From Girardinichthys multiradiatus (Eukaryota; Chordata; Actinopteri; Cyprinodontiformes; Goodeidae): a stretch of DNA of 64,000 nt. The DNA is taken from contig NC_061795.1 of assembly GCF_021462225.1 (NCBI RefSeq), positions 49,251,880-49,315,879 on the forward strand, given 5' to 3'. Below the pieces are notes generated by a model. It saw only the letters and a program-made list of their open reading frames with translations. It was not told the origin of the DNA and searched no databases. How positions within the stretch are numbered: position 1 is the first letter of the stretch; each line of letters starts with the position of its first letter. Below, one piece after another: positions 27,001 to 39,000 of the stretch. A program made the translations under genes and the position numbers.

Positions 27001-30000
27001 AGGAGTGTCTGAATCGGGCACTTAGAGGGACAGCTGACAGGAGCAGGGGAGGAGTCAATGGAAGAGTACCTGGAAGCAGGACTCTGCTACCGTCTAAACC
27101 ACAAGGTACATATTGGTGGGTTGTTATAAATTAAGTCCAACATGTAAATCATTACAAAAACATGATGTGCTGAATAATTTAGGGTTTATAGTTCAGTTAA
27201 TGACTGAGTTTGTGTCCCTGAAAAAGCCAACCATGAGACCAGTGAACCCCTGTTGTTTGAGTTCAGTTAATCATTCTACAAACACAATAATGAAGAACTT
27301 CTTCCTTCCCGCTGCTGTAAATTAAATTATAAACCTGTGAACTCAGTTGATGTGAACTAGTTTCTGCCCCGTAACATATTTCTGTTTTAGATCATCAAAT
27401 AAATGTTAATATCAGACTAAGATAACCTGAATACATGATTTCCCTTATTGGATGAAAAACTCCAAACCAACCTGACTATTTGTGGAAAGGTGAATCCCCC
27501 CAAACCTATTAAGTGGTTAACGAAGCAACAGCTGTTCTTCGGTAAATCTGAGATGGGTTTTGATGTTTTGTTGGGTCAGCATTGATTCTGGCCTTAGAAC
27601 TCCCACATGGAGGCCCTTTTTGCCCAGTCTCTTTAGCCTCTTTTCCAGCGAAACAACAGCTTCAGCTGCCGTCAAACTTTGGTGTTTTGGTCAGAACCGA
27701 TGAGCATATTCAGCAGTTTTGGGAACCAAGCATGGGTCATCAACAGTGGGCGTCACACAAAGTGTGGTAGCATGGTATGTTCTTTGTCTTTGCTGCCATG
27801 CTTGTTGTTTCTATTGCCTCCAGCTTTGACCTGCCCACAGGTGAGGTCACGTTTGAGCAGATAAACTAGGTATTCTGAGGTTACTGAGTTGAACCATAAT
27901 TTGCTCCCTGGAACCTGTTTTTGTTAGGTGGAAGCACCAGTTCAAAATCACATTCAGAAACCGAACTGCATTGGTGGAAAAGGGGTGTAGGTGAACTCTG
28001 ACTTTAACTGAGGCCTGCAGAACATGAGATCTGTATTGAGTTGCTTTAATGTGTTTCTTTATGTTGTTAGACAGATTCTGTTTAAAGAATTATTGATTCT
28101 ACGGGTCTGGCAGTAATCAGGCTTTTCACATAGGGCCAGGTTAGCATTGAGAGATTTTTTTCCTTAGTGAATGAAATAATGGTTAAAAAACAGCTTTTTG
28201 TTTTTTATTCAGGTTATCTTTGTCTGATGATAAAAAATTATTTCACTTGAAACATTTAAATGTGCCAAAAGAAGCAGAAATCTGTATTAGGTAAACACTT
28301 TTTCCCAGCTCTGTAAATGTGGGGCTCAGTAGTTTTAACAAATATAAAGCTTTAACGTTAAAGCCTGGAAATTGTCACTTAGGACAGATTCTGCTGCCCT
28401 CTTCAGCTTCAGATTGGAACTGCAGTGTCATATTTCCAGCTGTGATAACCATCAATGCATTCATCAGCACACAGTCATGTTTTCTTTCTCTGACTCCTCT
28501 TCAGTACCACCAAAGCCAGCACACCTCCTGAGCCCAGTGTCCCCATTCCTGCCCTCGCTGGGCATCATCCAGAAATCCCCAGTTGGACTCATAATGGAGG
28601 AGGAAGGAGGAAAACCAGGGGGTATGACCCTTGAAAGGGTCAGAGACAAACAGTCCAAAGTGTCAGACCTGATCAGTCGCTTTGAGGTTAACAGGTAAGG
28701 GTCTCTGCTCTCTCTGGTGTTTAATATGAAGTGAATGCTCTAACACAGGGGGGTTTGTAGCCTGCGGCTCCGGAGCCACAAGTGGCTCTTTGGACTTTTC
28801 ACAATGGCTTTTAATAACTTTGGCTAAAAATGGTCAAAAAGAACCAACTAATGTTTATACCTCAATATGATAACATGTCCAGGTTTTAGCACTTTTTTCA
28901 TGGATACATCCATTAAATGTCCAGAACAGAACATTAAACAAGTAATATTTTTCTTGCCTGTAGGTTGGAAACTATGTGCTTGTTTTTTTTACATAATTTA
29001 TATTAACATCCCATAGAGGAAAATGTATCCATCCTCTTTGTGCAGACATTTTTGTTTTATTTTAAAACATAAAAATAGAAATAGAGTTCTTTAAAAATGA
29101 CAACATATTTCATACAGTAGATAATTCTCAAATGTTATAAGATGTCCTTGTCCAGGAACATTAGTGGCTCTAGACTGGTTTTATTCAGCTGGACTGAGGG
29201 CAAAATGGCTCCCGGTCGTAAAGGCTGGAGACCCCTGATCCAACAGACAAAGGGGGAGTTTGTTATAATTAGGTGGTTCTTCTTGACTAACTTCATTTAT
29301 GTCCCTCTAGCGCTTTTGTAATAAAACACCCTCAATTTGCTGTTGTAATCAAAGTGACAGAAGAGTTTATCTTTGCCAACATCTGGGTTTAAGGAGGTTA
29401 TTTTAAGAAAATGAAGAGCAGAAGAAGTCAGATTGAAGTCAGCTCTGTGTAAATGAGTGTACCTTAGACAAGCGAGTGGAGATTAGTCTGTGTCTGACAA
29501 GCGAAGCGTTAGTGAGGGGATGAAAGGAGATTTGTACAGGCGAGGGGAAACACTGGTCCTCATTCAGCCGACGGACAGCAGGACTCACTGTTGCCAGATT
29601 AAACCCAGGAGAGAACGGTAGGAGCTCTTTGTGTAACTGCTCTCTTAAACTACATGTTTTCATACTGTCTTCTAACACTCACATAGTTGACTTCAGTTTT
29701 TTGTTGGGAGTTGAATTTAAGACTTCAACTGTAGAGTCAAATGACTTAGTGCATTAAATCTGGGTACTTTTATGGGAATTATGTTTTGATAAAGATTTAC
29801 CTTCAAAGCACAGATTTGTTAAAAATGAATGTTGTCTTCAATCCAACTGTGGAAATGTCACACAAATGTTTCTGCTGATGTCTGAATGTGTTTGAAGATG
29901 TTGTGTATCAAATGGGCTAAATGAGAAAGATTTTCACCATCTTTGCTCAGGCTAAAACAGGTCAGCATTTACTGTTTTTACTGTGCTTTTCTAGACTAAA

Positions 30001-33000
30001 TAAAGACAAGGACTGGCCTACTCGTCCATGGACTTCAAGTGTTTAATAGGTTTATGTTTAAATTCTAGCTGCAGCTTTGTCTCTAAGAGAGCATTCACTC
30101 CTCCTGGATGAGCATGTAGAGACAGTGGACAGTTGCTGGCGTTGACTTTGCAGCAATCCCTCATACTGAGCATGCATGTAGCGACAGTGGAGAGGAAAAA
30201 CTCCTTTTTAACAGGAAGAAACTTCCAGCAGAACCAGAACCAGGCTCAATGTGACCGGCCATCTGCCACGACAGACTGGGGGTTTGAGAGAACAGAGCAG
30301 AGACACAAAAATATCACAGAAGCACTGATCCAGGAGTCCTTTCCATGGGAAAGAAAAGAAAAATGTTAAAGGCAGTAGCTCCTTTAGTGGCTTTATCTAG
30401 GAGAGAAAGACAAATGCATGGACTAGTTTTTCAGCGTCACTCCTGGACAGGATATTTCTAATTTTGGCAATGTTCCAGAGGTGAAACAAGGAAATCCTAG
30501 AAACCTGTTTAATATGGGATTTAAATGACATGTCCTGGTCAAAAATAACACCAAGGTTTTTTACTTCATTACCGGAGGTCAAATTAATGCCATCCAGGTT
30601 AAGTGATTGACTAAGCAGTTTCTTTTTTAAAGACTCCGGTCCAAAGACGACAACTTCTGTCTTGTCTGAATTTAGAAGCAGAAAATTTAAAGTCATCCAA
30701 GTTTTTATATCTTCAAGACATGCTTGTAGTCTATCTAACTGGTTGGGTTCATCAGGATTTATGGATAAGTAAAGCTGAGTATCATCAGCGTAACAGTGAA
30801 AAGTTATCCTATGCTGCCTGATAATTTGACCTATTGGAAGCATATATATAGTAAAGAGAATTGGCCCAAGTACTGAACCCTGTGGTACTCCACAATTAAC
30901 CCTGGAGTTTAAAGATGATTTATCATTTACATGAACAAACTGGAATCTGTCAGACAGATAATATTTAAACCAGCCTAGTGCTGTTCCCCTGATCCCTACA
31001 GCATATTCCAGCCTTTCTAATAGAATATTATGGTCGACTGGATCAAATGCAGCACTGAGATCTAACAGAACCAGAACAGACACAAGTCCATTATCTGAGG
31101 CCATAAGAATATCATTAGTGACTTTCAGCAGAGCTGTTTCAGTGCTATGATGAGCTCTGAAACCTGACTGAAACTCTTCAAACAGGTCATTGCTGTGTAA
31201 ATGCTCACACATTTGATTAGCAACTATTTTCTCAAGAATTTTAGATAAGAATGGAAGATTGGATATAGGTCTGTAATTTATCAAGTCATCTCGATCAAGC
31301 GAAGGTTTCTTAAGTAAAGGTTTAATTACAGCTAACTTAAAAGCCTGTGGTTCTGATCCATTTACTAAAGATAGATTAATCATATCTAAAATGGGGCTGG
31401 TAATCAGAGGGAACACTTCCTTAAATAATTTGGTTGGGATTGGGTCTAACATACAAGTTGAAGGTTTAGATGAAGCTAATATTTCTGATAACTCAGGAAG
31501 CTCCACAGGATCAAAACAGTCCAAACACAAATCAGGTTCTGCAGTTACTTCCAATGTTGTCTCACTTGCTGAGGATGAAGTAATCACCTTCAGGAGTATG
31601 TCAAAGATTTTCTTTTTAATATAATCAATTTTATTTAAGAAGAATCCCATAAAGTCATGACTGCTGAGAGCTAAGGGAATGGATGGCTCAACAGAGCTAT
31701 GACTCTGTGTGAGTTTAGCAACTGTTCTAAAGAGAAACCTAGGATTATTCTTGTTCTCTTCTATTAATGATGAGAAATAAGCTGTTCTAGCTTGGTGAAG
31801 TGTCTTTTTATACAACAGTAGAAGATCAGTTTATTTATTTCTATTTTACTGTGTTTTGTACGTGTTGCAGCCATACTGGGCTTCAAGTTTCCAACTAAGG
31901 TGGGAGCTCCTGTTGAAATTGGAAATTCTTGTCTGAGTACAAAAATAATTTATCATTAATTAGCTTTGAATTTACCTGTAAAGTACAGATACCAAAGCTC
32001 CAGGTAAGTACCACTGAGGTAGGCCATGCATTTTGTGTTTGAATAAAAAAACTATGTAACTCTCCAAAAGCAGCACTTAGTCATTCTTGTTTTTTTGTTT
32101 TGAAATAAGCAAATTAAATCAAGTTATAAATTCACAGTGAAACTTGAGTATTTAACTGAAGGATGTCTATCAGAACATCAGAGTCTCATACAGGCCCAGA
32201 CTTACTCTGCTCCTGGAGTTAATTACCACAGTCTGCTGCACCATTTTAACACTGACTCTGCTGTTTGTGGGGATTAAAGGCAGAGCTACATCAGAAAAAC
32301 GGGGAAACACCCACTGCTTCTTAGATTCGGAGAGCAGAATTAGCCCACTAATTTACTAATCTGATTCACATGGTGCAGGGCTGCTTCAAACACACCTAGA
32401 TAGCAACGCATCGAAGTGAAACTGCCCTTTTCTGGTCTGGTTCCGTTTGTTTCAGTGCAGTCACTTTATTTAGAAACCCACAGTGATGTTCGTACAGAGC
32501 TGAACCGCTCATATTTGGGCTTGTTTTAATACATAATATTCATAAGTTTCTTTTAGTCTCTGTCTATGTTCATACTGCCTGACTTTAGCAGATCTCAGGT
32601 GGCCTAAAACACACAACTGATTCATTTGCAGACTGCTTCACCAGCCTGCTGCTGTTCCTCTATTTATACACACTTCCTGTTTTTATGAGCACGCTCACTG
32701 CAACACAGAAGTAAAGGTTATGTACAAGATATAGGATTCACTGGATTTTGATATTTTAAACCACTTAGTTTTTTTCTAAATAGAGCTGAGATCAGCTGAA
32801 CAGATTTATTCCTCTGGCAGATGTTTGTAATGCAGGAGGTGAGCTGATTCATTCAGGAGGGGAAGCAGTTGCAGGATGTAGAGCAGCTGGATCAGATATT
32901 AAACATCGTGCTGCTCCTTTTTAAAAAACATAAATTTTATTTCTGAGCAGAGAAAGAGCAATGTAGGTTTCCTGTGTAGAAGTAGGACAATGTGTACCTC

Positions 33001-36000
33001 CTGGGAGTACCTCTCCATTACTGTACCTCTATGTCGTGTTTGCTCACACTTCCTCTGTTACAGCAAGAAGTTTGTGCACCTCCTCTGGTAATATTTTTGA
33101 CTCTGACGCCCACGGGCAAACTCAGCCTGCTTAACGCCGTGCCCCACACTAGCTGTGAAAAAATTTCATTCTGAGCAGCTACTAAACAGGCGTCTGCAAT
33201 TTTCTTTTGTTTATATTTTTAAATTAAAGTTCTTGTATAACTCCTTCTGTGCTCTTGTCGATCTAACACACTTCCTCCTTTGCCTTTTGCTCTCTTCCTC
33301 CAGCAACACAGAGAACAAAAGAGACGGTTCACCGCTCAAACAGACCAGCAAAGCTTCTAACCTCAGCCCGGTTCATTGCGCCTACCAGAGGACAGAGATC
33401 AGCAAGATTCAGGAGAAGTTCTCCTCCGCAGCGCCTGCATCGCAGGATGCCAAAAAACCAGCAGCGAACGGGCTGGTAGTGCAGATGGAGCAGGACAAGG
33501 AGACAGAGGAGAAGACACATGACAGAATGAGGATAGAGACTGCTGAGCTTGTAAATGGAGATTTGGAAAGTGAAGATCAGGTGGATTCACCTCACCACCA
33601 CACAGACAGAACTGGTACCGAGAGCCATGCTGAAAACGAGGACAATAAGAAAACAACAGAAACTGTGCAAAAGAGTGAAGAAGGGAGCTCGGAGCATAAG
33701 GTGAGTTCATTATAGCTGCTTATAAATAAACATTTAAATGGTTTTCCTGTATTTTATTCATACCTTGATTATTTGCAGAAATATGTCACTTCTCTTTTTC
33801 TGATGCTTTGTACAAAACATTCTGATGTGCTGAATGTTTACCTTTTATTTGAAAGCAACAGTAAAGTGGGCTTAGAAACAGAAAGCATTAATAAAATAAC
33901 CATTTACATTATAGAGCCAAATGTATTCCTCCATCTGTCTTTGCAAAAACACATGGGCTTGAGCTAATTCCATCTATACATCCATAGAGTTAAGAGTTTA
34001 ACATGATGTTGACGCTCCCTTTGCAGCTGTAACAACAGGATGCCTAGAAGATAAGGTCTAGGAGTGTATTCATGGTCATTTCTGACCATTCTTCCAGGAG
34101 TGGGTGAGAAGGCCTGCCTTGCAGCCTCTGCTCTAATTCATCCCAAAGAGGTTCTATCGAGTTGTTCAGGACCTTGTGCTGGCCAGTTAGGCTCTTCCAC
34201 ATCCATGTCTTTATGGACCTTGCTTTGTGCACTGGTGCTCATTCATGTTGAAACAGGAGGCGGACATCCCTAAACTGTTCTCACAGAAGCAGGAGCATGA
34301 AATGGTCCAAAATGTCTTGGTTTGATGAAGCAGTCAGAGTTCCTTTCAATGGAATTAAGGGGAAGAGCCCAACAGAACAGCCCCACATCACTATCCTCCC
34401 TCCACCAAACTTTAACACAATGCAGGCAGGAAAGTGCCCAGACTCCTCCATTAGAGCAGTGCTCTAGGGTCCAGTGGTTTCGTACCTTACACCACTGCCT
34501 CTCTGACCCTTTTGTGTTGAATTTGGTAATGTAACGTATGGATGCAGCTGCTCAGCAATGGAAATTCATTCCATTAGACTCTTTACTCTCTGCTCTTCTG
34601 CTAATCTGAAGGCCACAAGAAGTTTCAAGGTCAACAGTTATTGACTCTCAGCTCTTGTGATTTTATGTGACCTCCCACATCATAGAGTTGCTGTTGTTCC
34701 CAATCGCTTCCACTTTCTTCCAAAACCACAACAGCTGACTGTGAAATATTTAGAAGCAAGGACCTCCTGTAGTTATTGCATTGGTGGGTTCCTCTTACGG
34801 TACCACAGTGGAATTCCCTGAGGACCTGAGAGCGGTGTCAGGAGCTTTGACTACGTCGTGTGATCTAATATGCTGTTTTTAGTCAAGATGCATTTCTTTC
34901 ATGTTTTTAGGGTCGGAGTGTCTCGATTGTTGCATGTTTTTTTTTGTTTTTTTCACGTGTCCTGTCTTGACATTCAGGCGTACCATATAGAGCAGATGGT
35001 TGCCAACATGTGCCAGGGCAGTTTTGCTCTACAAAAAGGATATCTCAAGATGAAATCCTAATTGCGTGATGAACTTTATGAAATCGAGACTGGATGCACC
35101 ATCAAAGTAGGCAGGCCACGTTGATGTAATGGTAACCTGTATTTGTATGATATTCAACCATTTTTGTTACATTCAAAATGTTTTACAACTGAAACTGTTT
35201 TTGTGCTGTTGCATTTCCTGGCCTGGGCATTCTTGCAAAACAGATCTTTGACCTCAACAAGTCTTTTCCTGGTTAATTAAAGGGTTTAAATTAAAAAAGA
35301 GGCAGTCTGCATGCTGAGGTGCTAGATTTGTAAACCCGTGGCCATGGAAGTGATTGAAACACCTGAGGTCAATGATTTGGATGGTTGAGTGAATACTTTT
35401 GTAAGTACAGTGTATATAATTTTGGCCCAGATATTCAAGCTTCTAGTACAACATTGTGACTCTCAACCGACTGACTGGTTGACTGCAAAATTAAAAAGAT
35501 TGTGTAATGTGTTAAATATTATGGCTGGTGGATCCCATTTGTTCTATAAAAATATCCTACTGTTGATCCTGGCACATGGTTTCTACCCAAATCAGTTTAT
35601 TTTTAGGATGATTCTGCTTTCTATCAGCTTCACAGTCTAATCCCTGTAGTTCATTTGACAGTTAGAACCCTCCTTGTTTACTTTAAAAAACATATTTTGA
35701 TGTAAAAGTTGTTGCAGCTACTGAACTCTGTTGAAATTCACATTGTAAGACAGTAATTGAAGGTCTGTGAATTTCAACTGTTGGTGCAGTTTATTACCTT
35801 CTGAGATCTTTATGATTCTTATAAAACACCATTATAACTAATCTGTCTTCTGTTAAATATTCATAGTGATCAAATTTAAACTCTATAAACAATGACTGAT
35901 CAGTTTTAAATGAATCATCAGAGATTTACCAATCAGGCTTTTCCTGTCTGTTAACGATTTCTAGGTTTTGTTGAGGTGTGGGTCGTTTGATAGACCCACA

Positions 36001-39000
36001 GATTGGGTCTATCAAACGAGTTTGTTTTAAATGATGCTCAGTTGGTACTAAGGGGTCCAAAAGTGTGACAAGAAAATATACTTCACATCACGCCACCACC
36101 ACTAGACTATACCGCTAATGCAAAACAAGATGGAGCCTTGCTTACTTTGTTTACACCGAATCCTGAGACGACCATCTAAATGTTGCAGACTGAGACTCAT
36201 CGGACCAGGCAATGTTTTCCCAATCTGTCGTCTGGTTCTGGTGGGTCTGGGTGAATTTAAGCTTGATATCATGTTCCCAGCTGACAGGAGTTGCACCTGC
36301 TGGAGTCTTCTGCTGCTATACCTCAGCTGCCTCAAGGTCCCACGCGTTGTGTGTTCAGAGGGTGTTCTGCAGACCTTGGTTGGAACCAATGGTTATTTGA
36401 GCTACTGTTGCCTGTCATCTGGAACCAGTTGGCCCATTCTCATCTGACATCTGACTCCAACAAGGCATTTTCAGGTCATTCTCTGTAAACCTTAGAGATG
36501 GTTGTTGGTGGAAAACCCACCAGATCAGAAGGTTCTAAAATACTCAGACCCGCCTGTCTGGTACCAACAACCAAACTATGTTCACAGTCATCCTCAGTTT
36601 TAATGCACTTTATGAATGGGGGAAAAAATCAGACTTTTCATGATTTGAACTGCAAATCTGAACCATGAAAAATTGTCTGATTCTGATCTCTGGCTGATTG
36701 ACTTATGGTTAAGGTGAATACTTTTCCAATGAATTTAAAGTGAACTCCATTCAGAGACCTTCCTTAACCCATTGACCTCACTAGATTTTACAACAGAATA
36801 GGCCGCTTTGCTGCACCATGGTATACTTATGTGTGGAACTGACACTAGATAAGCCACTTGAACAGCCTCAGTAAACAACAGGCTTAAGTAGTTTAGTCCT
36901 GGTTTACCAATCCAAGAGGTCAGTCAATATTCACTGGGTTAGACCTTCTGTCTGAAGGTTCATGACATTAAATGGAAAGGAGTTAATTTTGAGGCCTAGT
37001 CTACAGCACATTTTGACACTAAAACTGAGACTGCCTCTTTGATTTTTTTGTACAATACTGCTGATTTAACGCAGATGTGTCCTGCATTTTTTTTTATTTC
37101 ATTTTCCTCTGTTTCCAGGCTTGTAGTTCATAGTAGATGTATAAATTCCCATGTCCAAAAGCGAGAAATATGTAAAAAGTGAGAAAGCAGAAGGGCGAGA
37201 ACATAGCCATGAGTTGTGGACGAGTGAATAGCGTCACATACATACACTGAACTTTAGTGTCGGTAGGACTGGTTACATAGTCTGCAGCTTTAGCAGTGGT
37301 TAGGCTGCGTTTGGCCTTGGAGCTCAGAGCTGGGAATCACATCAGTGTTTGAAGAATGCTAGTCAAAGGTTAGAAAACAGTGTTTGCTAATTGTTGTGGA
37401 GCTAACTACTAATAGAAATACAAGTCACTAAGAAGGTATTTCTCTTCATTTTATGTGTTAAAACTAAAAAAGGGACATGTTCAGAAATAGATGTTTCAAT
37501 GCATCTTGCACGGATATAAACCATCAGAAGTGCTTTAAATAGGCCACCTACAGGGTTTGGACAATGAAACTGAAACACCTGGTTTTAGACCACAATAATT
37601 TATTAGTATGGTGTAGGGCCTCTTTTTGCGGCCAATACAGCGTCAATTCATCTTGGGAATGACATAAACAAGTCCTGCACAGTGGTCAGAGCGATTTTAA
37701 GACATTCTTCTTGCAGGATAGTGGCCAGGTCACTACGTGATACTGGTGGAGGAAAACGTTTCCTGACTCGCTCCTCCAAAACACCCCAAAGTGGCTCAAT
37801 AATATTTAGATTTGGTGACTGTGCAGGCCATGGGAGATGTTCAACTTCACTTTCATGTTCATCAAACCAATCTTTCACCAGTCTTGCTGTGTGTATTGGT
37901 GCATTGTCATCCTGATACACGGCACCGCCTTCAGGATACAATGTTTGAACCATTGGATGCACATGGTCCTCAAGAATGGTTCGGTAGTCCTTGGCAGTGA
38001 CGCGCCCATCTAGCACAAGTATTGGGCCAAGGGAATGCCATGATATGGCAGCCCAAACCATCACTGATCCACCCCCATGCTTCACTCTGGGCATGCAACA
38101 GTCTGGGTGGTACGCTTCTTTGGGGCTTCTCCACACCATAACTCTCCTGGATGTGGGGAAAACAGTAAAGGTGGACTCATCAGAGAACAATACATGTTTC
38201 ACATTGTCCACAGCCCAAGATTTGCGCTCCTTGCACCATTGAAACCAACGTTTGGCATTGGCATGAGTGACCAAAGGTTTGGCTATAGCAGCCCGGCTGT
38301 GTATATTGACCCTGTGGAGCTCCTGACGGACAGTTCTGGTGGAAACAGGAGAGTTGAGGAGCACATTTAATTCTGCCGTGATTTGGGCAGCCGTGGTTTT
38401 ATGTTTTTTGGATACAATCCGGGTTAGCACCTGAACATCCCTTTCAGACAGCTTCCTCTTGCGTCCTCAGTTAATCCTGTTGGATGTGGTTCGTCCTTCT
38501 TGGTGGTATGCTGACATTACCCTGGATACCGTGGCTCTTGATACATCACAAAGACTTGCTGTCTTGGTCACAGATGCGCCAGCAAGACGTGCACCAACAA
38601 TTTGTCCTCTTTTGAACTCTGGTATGTCACCTATAATGTTGTGTGCATTTCAATATTTTGAGTAAAACTGTGCTCTTACCCTGCTAATTGAACCTTCACA
38701 CTCTGCTCTTACTGGTGCAATGTGCAATCAATGAAGACTGGTTACCAGACTGGTCCAATTTAGCCATGAAACCTCCCACACTAAAATGACGTGTTTTAAG
38801 TTTCATTGTCCAACCCCTGTACTTCACTATCTTTTTTGTGTGTGGCAGTCATATTGGAAACTAAAGTCTTAGTTTAGTATGATTAAACAGAGGGAGGCTA
38901 ACATTAGATGGCTAAAAAACTGCCTTTCTGAATGTTGTACATGTGTTTAGCATGTAAACATTGCTATTTCAGCACGGCTACAGTGTCTTTCCAGATACTG

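Larger units (their letters stand above)
33990..35412 (-). mobile_element. decayed Tc1-like element, minus strand
   Basis: On the minus strand the sequence follows a common fish Tc1-like transposase gene: the 34044-34232 frame has [23 protein letters not shown], the catalytic-E region. The transposase 5' side lies toward 34870. The 5' terminal region ends with TGAATACTTTTGTAAGTACAGTGTA near 35412. Many stops and frameshifts show it is dead. A foreign block of about 430 bp interrupts it at roughly 34865-35297. Confidence 0.75.

Noticed and set aside
31391..31624. Plus-strand frame opposite the LINE reverse transcriptase
   Set aside because: Complement of a recognised RT gene; a shadow frame.
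33399..33710. Minus-strand frame over fgd4 exon 4
   Set aside because: Shadow of a coding exon that joins its neighbours in phase.
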